DNA of 6,560 bases from an uncultured Steroidobacter sp. (GCA_946478975.1 CAMLEO010000354.1:1-6560), one strand, 5' to 3'. Positions 1-5,795 are shown, numbered from the stretch's first letter. The notes: generated by a model not told the origin, from the letters alone. Made by a program: numbers and translations.

Positions 1-112
1 TACCGCCGCTCAGTAATTTCCGTCCCGCTTCGAGCATTCGTGACCGGCCTTCATCAACTGAAGCCGCGCGAGCCTCGCTACGATAAATCCTGCGTTTCGA
101 CTTGACTGCCAT
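1..112 (-). CDS. Probable TetR-family transcriptional regulator, N-terminal fragment (runs off the left edge)
   Basis: An open frame on the minus strand starts with ATG at 112-110 and continues without a stop for 37 codons to the window edge. It begins MAVKSKRRIY and reaches GRSRMLEAGRKLLSGG. The basic N-terminus followed by a pattern of the type R-x-x-[ML]-[LE]-A-[AG]-x-x-L-x-x-x-G resembles the first helix of TetR-family DNA-binding domains, just before the helix-turn-helix. TetR regulators usually repress their own gene and a divergent neighbour through a palindrome between them. Here a perfect inverted repeat sits at 120-136, eight bases upstream of this start, and a plus-strand gene diverges at 161. 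The ribosome-binding site is weak (AAGTAA-like), so the mRNA may have a very short leader. Only the N-terminus is visible, so the family call is an inference; another helix-turn-helix family is possible. Confidence 0.6.
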   Translation of the reverse strand, partial: MAVKSKRRIYRSEARAASVDEGRSRMLEAGRKLLSGG

Positions 113-130
113 AAATTACTTATACACTAT
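102..130 (+). promoter_or_regulatory. Candidate sigma70-type promoter for the membrane protein-lipoprotein-alkB unit
   Basis: TTGACT at 102-107 matches five of six bases of the -35 consensus and overlaps codons 2-4 of the divergent regulator. The -10 is less clear: TACACT (123-128, spacer 15) or CACTAT (125-130, spacer 17). TATAAC at 132-137 is a better hexamer but lacks a -35 at the right distance. All of these fall in or against the inverted repeat at 120-136, so a bound repressor would block the promoter. Confidence 0.35.
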
Positions 131-136
131 GTATAA
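120..136. promoter_or_regulatory. Perfect 7-3-7 inverted repeat, candidate operator between divergent genes
   Basis: The arms TTATACA and TGTATAA are exact reverse complements separated by CTA. The element lies in an AT-rich pocket (about 111-145) between the divergent regulator start at 112 and the membrane-protein start at 161. It covers the likely -10 positions of the plus-strand promoter. Size and position fit the operator of a TetR-type dimer repressing both directions. The repeat is directly visible; its recognition by the adjacent regulator is inferred. Confidence 0.6.
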
Positions 137-160
137 CGAAATAACACTCAAGGACCGCCC

Positions 161-664
161 ATGACCACAGCCATCCTGCTCTTGCTGGCTCGCGTGTTTC
201 ACATCTTCGGCGGCGTGATCTGGGCCGGAAGCATGTTCGCACTCTCATTCGGAGTCATGCCCATCAACGCACAGCACGCCGCGGAAGGCGCCGGCCGTTG
301 GACCGGACTCGTCATGCGCCGCTTGGGGCCGGTCTCCGGCATCTCGGCGCTGCTCACCGTGCTGTCGGGCATGTATTTGTTTGCAACTCTTCACTCCGGA
401 GATCATTCTGTTGGCGGCATCGTCCTCAGCACAGGAGCAGCTGCGGCAGTACTGTCCATGCTCGTCGGCTTCCTGGTTGGCAAGCCCGCCGGCATGCGCC
501 TGTCGAAACTGCAGATGGAAGCGTCCTCGAACCCAGCCGCAGTGAATATGGCACAACTCGCATCGTTACAACGCCGGGCCGCAGTGAGCTCGCGCGTCGC
601 CGGCATCCTGCTCGGACTCGCAGTGCTGTCGATGGCCGCATTTCGTTACGCCGGAGCGCTTTGA
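161..664 (+). CDS. Four-helix integral membrane protein of unknown function (CopD/DUF2269-like appearance)
   Basis: A 167-residue protein that is mostly hydrophobic. Four membrane segments can be picked out at about residues 4-32, 57-76, 85-107 and 146-163, joined by short basic loops (VMRRL near 51-55, LQRRA near 136-140). The first helix carries H14 and W21 in the pattern HIFGGVIWAG, which recalls the His/Trp-containing first helix of small haem- or copper-associated inner-membrane families such as CopD- or DUF2269-type proteins. That resemblance is weak and no function is assigned. The ATG start has AAGGA at 150-154 with six bases of spacing. It is the first gene of a unit with the lipoprotein 24 bases downstream and the AlkB-like enzyme after that. 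Control by the inverted repeat at 120-136 is likely. Confidence 0.8.
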   Translation: MTTAILLLLARVFHIFGGVIWAGSMFALSFGVMPINAQHAAEGAGRWTGLVMRRLGPVSGISALLTVLSGMYLFATLHSGDHSVGGIVLSTGAAAAVLSMLVGFLVGKPAGMRLSKLQMEASSNPAAVNMAQLASLQRRAAVSSRVAGILLGLAVLSMAAFRYAGAL

Positions 665-688
665 AACGAGGGCGTCGCAGGAGGATTT

Positions 689-1129
689 GTGAGAAAAGCC
701 GGCCTCGTCGTCGTTTCGCTGCTGCTCTCCGGTTGCGCGTCCAGCTTTACGGCGTCGTGTGGGGAGAAGTTTCGGGCCGACTCGCCGGCGATTCAGGGGC
801 GCGTGCTCGCTTCTCATCCGGACGTTCAGCCCATCAATGTTTTGAACTGCGTGGCGACGTCCACGCGCAGCGGCTTCAGCACCGATCCGGACGAGGAAGC
901 GTGCCTCGTCGAAATCGAGCCTGGCAGTGTGCCGGTGGACGCAGCTCCGACGAGCCGTTTGCATACTCCGCCCGATGTCGTGCGCAAGCTCGCGCCCGAT
1001 CTGCCCGACCAGGTTTACGTGGTCGTCGTACACGAGGGCGGGGCGGCGGTGTATCGGACGTTAAATCCGCACCAGGTCGTTCTGTACGCTCCGTACGTGC
1101 GTTGTATGGTGCGGGATGAAGTGACTTGA
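689..1129 (+). CDS. Small predicted lipoprotein, unknown function
   Basis: A 146-residue protein with a GTG start and a strong AGGAGG ribosome-binding site at 679-684. The N-terminus is a lipoprotein signal: basic n-region (MRK), hydrophobic core (residues 5-13) and the lipobox LSGC with the acceptor cysteine at position 16. Residue +2 after that cysteine is Ala, not Asp, so outer-membrane sorting is plausible under the Lol rule of E. coli. The mature part is about 130 residues with four more cysteines (24, 54, 72, 139), which could form disulfides in the periplasm. I recognise no domain. An in-frame stop (the end of the preceding gene, 662-664) rules out a longer form. The gene sits between the membrane protein and the AlkB-like gene and overlaps the latter by four bases, so the three are probably co-transcribed. 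Confidence 0.75.
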   Translation: MRKAGLVVVSLLLSGCASSFTASCGEKFRADSPAIQGRVLASHPDVQPINVLNCVATSTRSGFSTDPDEEACLVEIEPGSVPVDAAPTSRLHTPPDVVRKLAPDLPDQVYVVVVHEGGAAVYRTLNPHQVVLYAPYVRCMVRDEVT

Positions 1130-1755
1130 CGCAGGATCTTTTCGCGAACGGCGAGTTGCAGCGGCTCGACATTCCGGATGCCGATGTTTATTACTCGCCG
1201 CGAGTGGAGCTGGGTGGCGACCCGGACCTGCTTCTGAAGGCGCTCATCTCGCAAATCCCGTGGCGCACGGAGGTCATCAACCTTTGGGGCAAGGAATATG
1301 AGCAGCCCCGCCTGGCTGCGTGGTTCGGCGATCCCGAAGCTCGTTACACGTACTCCGGCCTGTCGTTGGATCCGCTGCCTTGGACGGACTTGCTGTCGAC
1401 GATTCGCACGCGCGTTGAAGCGTTGAGCGGCACGTCTTTCAACAGCGTGCTGTTGAATTACTACCGAGACCATCGCGACAGCATGGGCATGCACAGCGAT
1501 GATGAGCCGGAGCTCGGCCGGAATCCAATCATCGCCTCCGTGAGCTTGGGCGAGCAGCGCATGTTCGTGATGAAACACAAGTCCAGCAAAGCGCTGAAGC
1601 CGGTGCATCTGCCGCTGGATCACGGCAGCCTGTTAATGATGAAGGGCGCCACTCAGCACCATTGGAAACATGGCATCAACAAGATCAGCCAGCCGTGCGG
1701 CGCGCGGGTGAATCTGACGTTCCGGCGGATCTTCGCTCCTCAGCACGCCGCCTGA
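1126..1755 (+). CDS. alkB: AlkB-family (ALKBH2-like) 2-oxoglutarate/Fe(II)-dependent dioxygenase, probable alkylated-nucleic-acid demethylase
   Basis: A 209-residue cytoplasmic protein. Family members oxidatively remove methyl groups from N1-methyladenine and N3-methylcytosine using Fe(II), O2 and 2-oxoglutarate. The active-site set is complete. N111 and Y113 (LLNYYRD) are the expected 2-oxoglutarate contacts. H123 and D125 (GMHSD) plus H182 (HHWKHG) form the iron triad. R194 and R200 in RVNLTFR bind the cosubstrate. The spacings N-to-H 12, H-to-R 12 and R-to-R 6 match human ALKBH2 as I recall it, as do YTYSG, PIIASVSLG and HGSLLMMKG, so this is closer to the ALKBH2/3 group than to E. coli AlkB. 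An in-frame TGA at 1117-1119 excludes any longer form. The start is TTG at 1126, overlapping the lipoprotein stop as TTGA, which suggests translational coupling. The next methionine (M120) lies inside the catalytic core. Confidence 0.9.
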   Translation: MTQDLFANGELQRLDIPDADVYYSPRVELGGDPDLLLKALISQIPWRTEVINLWGKEYEQPRLAAWFGDPEARYTYSGLSLDPLPWTDLLSTIRTRVEALSGTSFNSVLLNYYRDHRDSMGMHSDDEPELGRNPIIASVSLGEQRMFVMKHKSSKALKPVHLPLDHGSLLMMKGATQHHWKHGINKISQPCGARVNLTFRRIFAPQHAA

Positions 1756-1815
1756 CACCTTTTGGTTCCAGGCGCGAATTCATAGCTGACGAACAACGTT
1801 TGAGGTCGATGCGAA

Positions 1816-2763
1816 ATGTCAGCAGTCACTTCGATGACCGCGGTCCTGGTGGGACTTGCGGCAATGCTTGCTCTGTTGCCCACTGAAGCCGCGCCTCGGG
1901 CATTTCAGGACTGTCCCGACTGTCCTCGCATGATCGAGCTTGCCGCCGGCACCTTCACAATGGGCTCGCCCCCGACGGAACGGGAGCGCAAGAAATTCGA
2001 AGGCCCGCGCGAGAACGTGGCAGTCTCGGCGTTCGCCATTGGTGAGACCGAAGTAACGCGCGGTCAGTACGCCGCGTTTGTTCATGAGACCCGGCGGCCC
2101 GATCCGCCTGGATGCTTTACGTTCGGCTTCATCAGCTTTGGCAATCCGGTGCTGGACACGAAAGCTTCATGGCACCAGCTGCCATTCGAACAAACAGAAG
2201 ATCATCCCGTTGTTTGTGTATCGTGGAATGACGCTACGGACTACGCCGCGTGGCTATCGCACAAAACCGGCCACAACTATCGATTGCCCAGCGAGGCCGA
2301 ATGGGAATATGCCGCTCGGGCCGGCAGCGCTACGATCTTCTTCTGGGGAACGGACGAAACCCGAGCCTGCGAATATGCCAACGGCGGCGATTCCGCCTTG
2401 CTCCGCGCCTCACCCAAGATACGAGAAGTCGTCGAGCAGTCCTTCCGTGAAGGTGACCAGGGTGCTCGCTTGCTCGAGTGCGACGATGGCAGCGCCTACA
2501 CCTCAGCTGTGCGCCGATATCGGCCCAACGCCTTCGGGCTCTACGACATGATCGGAAACGTTTGGGAATGGGTGGAGGATTGCTGGTACGAGTCCCTGCC
2601 CAACAGCGGCAGCGCTCGAGTAGAAGCGTCCTGCGAATTCCACCGCGCCCGCGGCGGCTGCTGGAACGATTTCCCCGAAGAGCTGCGCTCAGCTCGCCGG
2701 ACGCGTGTGCAGCCGAACGAGCGTGCGAACTATTTGGGGTTTCGGGTGGTGCGGGATCATTGA
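1816..2763 (+). CDS. Exported formylglycine-generating-enzyme-like (SUMF1-fold) protein, probably not a true FGE
   Basis: A 315-residue protein. Residues 1-26 look like a Sec signal (hydrophobic 8-21, likely cleavage near TEAA) but with no basic residue in the n-region. The mature part begins with a C33-x-x-C36 segment and then one FGE-sulfatase domain. Its landmarks are GTFTMGS (45-51), GETEVTRGQYAAF (76-88), VCVSWNDATDYAAWL (133-147), RLPSEAEWEYAARAG (156-170), NAFGLYDMIGNVWEW (238-252), RGGCWND (279-285) and NYLGFRVVR (305-313). True FGE carries two copper-binding cysteines after RGGS; the aligned positions here are about D285 and L290, so formylglycine formation is unlikely. The fold is also used by PvdO-, EgtB- and ligand-binding proteins, so the role is open. 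Nine cysteines remain in the mature part. An in-frame stop at 1801 fixes the start region; the ribosome-binding site (GAGG, 1802-1805) is weak. The gene lies 60 bases after alkB with no clear terminator or promoter between, so read-through is possible. Confidence 0.85.
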   Translation: MSAVTSMTAVLVGLAAMLALLPTEAAPRAFQDCPDCPRMIELAAGTFTMGSPPTERERKKFEGPRENVAVSAFAIGETEVTRGQYAAFVHETRRPDPPGCFTFGFISFGNPVLDTKASWHQLPFEQTEDHPVVCVSWNDATDYAAWLSHKTGHNYRLPSEAEWEYAARAGSATIFFWGTDETRACEYANGGDSALLRASPKIREVVEQSFREGDQGARLLECDDGSAYTSAVRRYRPNAFGLYDMIGNVWEWVEDCWYESLPNSGSARVEASCEFHRARGGCWNDFPEELRSARRTRVQPNERANYLGFRVVRDH

Positions 2764-5411
2764 GGGATCGGGTCGGGGGCAGGGGTCAACGGATTGTCCG
2801 CAGCAGCGGCGGTTACCGTGCCGGCGGTTCGCACGAACGTGGCACGAACCCGTTGCGATTGCATCATGTAGGCGGTCCAGAGTCCGGCTGAGAGCAGGCT
2901 GCCAACCACGTAGCCGAGGTTCCGCATCGATCCCAGCGAGCCGCCGCCACCCAGCCCGAGCGCGAAGAATGCGGCCGTGGTGATCACGCCCCAGAGCACG
3001 GCCAGCCATTGAAATGTGATATGGCCCACCGGAAAAGCGCGATGTTTCCTGAACAGCAGATAGATCAGGAACAGGCTCAGAAGGAGCAGGGCATAGCCTT
3101 GCAACAGAAAGAAAAACAGGCCGATCTTGCCCCAATGCGCGAGCACCGCATCCTGCGTACGGCCGAGCGTCGCCCACGTGCCGGCATTGAAGGCACTCCT
3201 CCAGTCATACAAAGCACCGCCGATTTGAAGGGGAGCGAGGAGAGTGCTCAGCACAGGCAGCAGCAGCCAACCGGCGATTCCTTGCGGCGCATCCGCTGAT
3301 GCGGGCTTTGGAAAGCCAGGATTGTCGTACCGATGCAGCCATCGAATGAGCAAAGCGCCGCCAATCGCCCCGCCGAGAATGGCGAATAGCATCGCAATGC
3401 TGAGCTTGAAAGGCGTGTGCGCGGCGGGCTTCGGCGGCGCGTAGCTCAAGTAATAGTACGCGTCGTTGCGTACCGCTTCCAATTTGCGTGCGTGCTCGGG
3501 AACGTCCGCTGCCGGAATATCGTCGACCAACGTTTTGAACGAATACTGCGTGATCAGCGTGTTCTTTGCATAACGGACCGACGACCGATAGTTGAAGCCC
3601 GTGGCGTCGATTTTCTGTTCGGCGTTCTCGATGGACCAGGGCTCGGGCAAGCGCACTTCCGCTCGATAGCTCACGTGAGTCGGATGAGACAGTCGCAACG
3701 GAGCGGTGCGCACCAGTGTCGAGGGCGCTCGCGCCGCCGACCGCACGACGTGCGCCTTGAAATCGAAGTAGCGCCGCGTGTCGTTGTCGCGTTCGTTGAA
3801 GGGATGCTCGAGCGTGTAGCTTTCAGTGACAACGAGCTTGTTTGCCTGGCGATCGTCGGCGACGTTGAACGGCGCAGTCACGGCAATCGACGGAAAAGTA
3901 TCCTTGTAGAAATTCAAGAACTGACGCGTGACTTCATCCGGCCGAGTGCCGGCGTAGTAGCGCCGCATGCGGTCGGCTTCGGCGCCGAGATAAGTCGATT
4001 CCACCGTCATCCTGCCAGGCTCGAACACCCCGGCGGTCAGATCGAAACGTTCGACGATCGCGAGATTTGGAGCATCGAGCACCGGTGCGGGCATCGTTTC
4101 GAATGTTCCGAGCGCGTCGATCACGAGCGCGGCACCGAAAGCCGCCTGCGATACGTCGTCCAGCGTTCCTCCCTGCAACGTTCGCGTCGGGTCCAGCCAA
4201 TACACTTTGCCATCGTTCGCCACCCGCACGATCATGTGATCGAATGCGGCGGGCGAGGGCAGCAGGTCGCGCGTCGCCCGCTTGAGATAGGTGTTCACGA
4301 GCGCGGGGTGCGCATCGACACCCAATGCATCGAGCAGCGTGACGAGCAGATAGGACTTCTCCTTGCAGTCGCCGAAACGACGCTGCAGAACCACCGCCGG
4401 CGGCTGCGGCTGATACCCGCCGGGGCCGATCTCGATTCCGGTGTAGCGAATCTCGTCTTGCACGAAGCGTAGTGCCTGGATGATCTGCTCGCGTTGCGTG
4501 GCACCGGACGCACGCCACTGCTCGATGAGTGTTCGCATCTCCGCGGACAAGCTGACTTTGGGATATAGGGGCAGCGCCCAGCGCACCACCGCTTGCCAGC
4601 TCGAATATTCGGTCAATGCAATATAGGGATAATGGATGAACCAACCGGGCCGGTCGTCTTCCTTGGGCCGTGCGCTCAGATCATCCCAGCGCCAGAGAAG
4701 CTCGCGCCAGGCACCTTGCTCATGAATGGCCGGCTGTTCCGGTCGGGTATTGCGAAAAGTGATGTTGCGAGAAGTCGGGTGCAGGACGCGCAACTGCGAG
4801 CGGTGCACCGGAACCGACCACTGCGTGATAAATGAATCCGAGAACGCGGTGCCGAGGCGGTCCCTGCTCCGGTACCGCGTGAAGCTGTATTCGAGGATGT
4901 CGCCGACGCGAACGTCTTCCAGCACGATGCTTGCGGTCAATGCTCCGTTGAGGATGCCGTTTTCGAGGTCGGGCTCACGACGCAACGTCGAAATGCGTGC
5001 GCGCTGCAGTTGATCGATGTTTTGTCTGCCACGCCGCAGTGTCAGTCGGTGCAGAACGATGCGCTCATCGTCGGGTTCGTAATCGATCTGCACGTGCGAC
5101 TGACCGTCGACGGCGGATTGATTGCCCAGTTGCATGACGAAGTGGCTGTAAGTGGACGTGCCTTGGTCCTCGACACGCAGTTGCTGGTCGATCAGCAGAT
5201 ATTCGAGCAGGGAGCTGTTGGGATCAGCGGGCGCGGCGTCGATCTGAGCGGTCCAGCCTGGCGGCGCCGCCACGGGCACGTTGCCAGGCCGGCTCAACGT
5301 GTCATTCGCCCACGTCGGGCCGCACGCTAGAAATATCCAACACGCGCACACATATATCGCGAGCGAGCGGATCACCGGTCCGCCGGCTCGCGACGACATC
5401 TCAACACTCAT
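2757..5411 (-). CDS. Exported DUF3857-transglutaminase-like protein with C-terminal DUF2569-like membrane domain
   Basis: An 884-residue protein counted from the chosen ATG at 5411. That start gives a normal signal peptide (basic R15, hydrophobic 14-31, cleavage near TWA-ND at 35). The frame stays open to a TTG at 5486, but the extra 25 residues precede the signal peptide and look non-coding; ATG 5399 is a third option. Residues about 55-235 fit DUF3857. Residues about 285-410 form a transglutaminase-like core with C349 (RFGDCKEK), H392 (FDHMIV) and D407 (WLDPT), an intact cysteine-protease-type triad. A beta-rich region follows to about 655, then a membrane helix (668-691), then GIAGWLLLP and three more helices (about 714-735, 762-786, 801-821) plus a last one (833-850) ending in SQRVRATFV, typical of DUF2569. 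The catalytic part is expected in the periplasm. The substrate is unknown; peptide or cell-wall amide cleavage or cross-linking is possible. It overlaps the converging FGE-like gene by seven bases. Confidence 0.85.
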   Translation of the reverse strand: MSVEMSSRAGGPVIRSLAIYVCACWIFLACGPTWANDTLSRPGNVPVAAPPGWTAQIDAAPADPNSSLLEYLLIDQQLRVEDQGTSTYSHFVMQLGNQSAVDGQSHVQIDYEPDDERIVLHRLTLRRGRQNIDQLQRARISTLRREPDLENGILNGALTASIVLEDVRVGDILEYSFTRYRSRDRLGTAFSDSFITQWSVPVHRSQLRVLHPTSRNITFRNTRPEQPAIHEQGAWRELLWRWDDLSARPKEDDRPGWFIHYPYIALTEYSSWQAVVRWALPLYPKVSLSAEMRTLIEQWRASGATQREQIIQALRFVQDEIRYTGIEIGPGGYQPQPPAVVLQRRFGDCKEKSYLLVTLLDALGVDAHPALVNTYLKRATRDLLPSPAAFDHMIVRVANDGKVYWLDPTRTLQGGTLDDVSQAAFGAALVIDALGTFETMPAPVLDAPNLAIVERFDLTAGVFEPGRMTVESTYLGAEADRMRRYYAGTRPDEVTRQFLNFYKDTFPSIAVTAPFNVADDRQANKLVVTESYTLEHPFNERDNDTRRYFDFKAHVVRSAARAPSTLVRTAPLRLSHPTHVSYRAEVRLPEPWSIENAEQKIDATGFNYRSSVRYAKNTLITQYSFKTLVDDIPAADVPEHARKLEAVRNDAYYYLSYAPPKPAAHTPFKLSIAMLFAILGGAIGGALLIRWLHRYDNPGFPKPASADAPQGIAGWLLLPVLSTLLAPLQIGGALYDWRSAFNAGTWATLGRTQDAVLAHWGKIGLFFFLLQGYALLLLSLFLIYLLFRKHRAFPVGHITFQWLAVLWGVITTAAFFALGLGGGGSLGSMRNLGYVVGSLLSAGLWTAYMMQSQRVRATFVRTAGTVTAAAADNPLTPAPDPIPQ

Positions 5412-5491
5412 CTGGAAACTGCACCCCGCCGCAGCTGCTGGCGGCGACTGACGTTCTTTTGTGCGGCTAAGCTCGCACGCGCGCAAAACAT

Positions 5492-5511
5492 TGGCAAGGC
5501 ACCGCTTGCCA
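5492..5511. repeat. Perfect 7-6-7 inverted repeat upstream of the transglutaminase gene
   Basis: TGGCAAG and CTTGCCA are exact reverse complements around a six-base centre. The element lies about 80 bases upstream of the minus-strand start at 5411, where an operator or RNA hairpin would be reasonable. On the minus strand the second arm also contributes TTGCCA, a fair -35 hexamer, but no convincing -10 follows at 16-18 bases. The function is unknown. Confidence 0.4.
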
Positions 5512-5523
5512 TTCCCCCACCCC

Positions 5524-5568
5524 CGCCATTAAACTCCGCGGCCCCTGCGGAGGAGTCGTTGAATGGCG
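5524..5568. repeat. Nested inverted repeats able to fold into a two-stem hairpin
   Basis: The outer arms CGCCATT (5524-5530) and AATGGCG (5562-5568) are perfect complements. Inside them CTCCGC (5534-5539) and GCGGAG (5547-5552) form a second perfect stem with a seven-base loop. Two nested perfect stems in 45 bases of non-coding DNA suggest a structured RNA element or a compound protein-binding site. It lies just upstream of the candidate promoter at 5581. No known RNA family is recognised. Confidence 0.35.
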
Positions 5569-5580
5569 TCACCGGAGGGG

Positions 5581-5608
5581 TTGTAGCCTGCGCATCCGGG
5601 CATATATA
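5581..5608 (+). promoter_or_regulatory. Candidate promoter for the rimP-nusA leader
   Basis: TTGTAG (5581-5586) and TATATA (5603-5608) are separated by 16 bases. The -10 lies within a ten-base palindrome, CATATATATG (5601-5610), the only strongly AT-rich patch in this GC-rich gap. A start near 5615 would place the first terminator only about 20 bases into the transcript. Both hexamers are imperfect, so this is a suggestion only. A promoter further upstream or inside the gap cannot be excluded. Confidence 0.3.
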
Positions 5609-5635
5609 TGTGCCTCGGGGAAGCCAGAGACGTTG

Positions 5636-5662
5636 AAAGGGCCCGATTCGAAGGGCCTTTTT
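5636..5662 (+). terminator. Intrinsic terminator T1 in the rimP leader
   Basis: The stem AAAGGGCCC (5636-5644) pairs with GGGCCTTTT (5653-5661) across an eight-base loop: nine pairs including one G-U. The run of five T at 5658-5662 follows the GC core directly. The T tract is on the plus strand only, so it ends rightward transcripts. No plus-strand gene ends near it; the closest upstream one stops at 2763. It therefore probably acts on the operon leader or on a short RNA made within the gap. Confidence 0.7.
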
Positions 5663-5688
5663 CGCTTCTGGGAGCAGGCGGAGGGTCG

Positions 5689-5721
5689 ATGACGAGGGGA
5701 GCGGGGCGGATCTCAAGGTAA
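5689..5721 (+). CDS. Possible 10-residue leader peptide between the two terminators
   Basis: The frame ATG ACG AGG ... AGG TAA encodes MTRGAGRISR, rich in arginine. A GGAGGG motif at 5680-5685 precedes the ATG by three bases, which is close but usable. The frame ends 27 bases before the stem of terminator T2, an arrangement seen in ribosome-mediated attenuators. So short a frame with a chance Shine-Dalgarno match in a purine-rich stretch may mean nothing, so confidence is low. Confidence 0.2.
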   Translation: MTRGAGRISR

Positions 5722-5748
5722 GCCTCGAGGGAAGGGACGGAGAGTGAG

Positions 5749-5771
5749 AATGGGCCTTGGGGCCCATTTTT
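5749..5771 (+). terminator. Intrinsic terminator T2 in the rimP leader
   Basis: A perfect eight-pair stem, AATGGGCC (5749-5756) with GGCCCATT (5761-5768), closes a TTGG tetraloop and runs straight into five T (5767-5771). This is a textbook plus-strand Rho-independent terminator, 114 bases upstream of the rimP start and with no ending gene in front of it. It shares a GGGCC core and a TTTTTCG tail with T1. Confidence 0.8.
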
Positions 5772-5795
5772 CGTTTACGGCGACGGCAAAAAACC

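Noticed and set aside
298..1119. 273-codon plus-strand frame across the membrane-protein and lipoprotein genes
   Set aside because: The product is very Arg-rich and spans two better-supported genes, one with a lipobox and both with good ribosome-binding sites.
1749..1774. Hairpin CGCCTG/CAGGCG after alkB as a terminator
   Set aside because: Only six outer pairs with an internal mismatch region and no T tract afterwards.
1756..1815. Separate promoter for the FGE-like gene
   Set aside because: TTGGTT at 1762 has no acceptable -10 at 16-18 bases, so I could not support a promoter here.
3417..4472. Long plus-strand open frame (351 codons) inside the transglutaminase gene
   Set aside because: It is antisense to a gene with clear domains and catalytic residues, its product is Arg/His-rich without recognisable motifs, and such shadow frames are common in GC-rich DNA.
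5412..5486. N-terminal extension of the transglutaminase protein to a TTG at 5486
   Set aside because: The added 25 residues lie before a normal signal peptide that begins at ATG 5411, and TTG is a rare start.
5492..5511. Sigma54 promoter (TGGCA...TTGC) in the inverted repeat
   Set aside because: The GG-to-GC distance is 15 bases instead of the strict 12, and the match results from the repeat symmetry.
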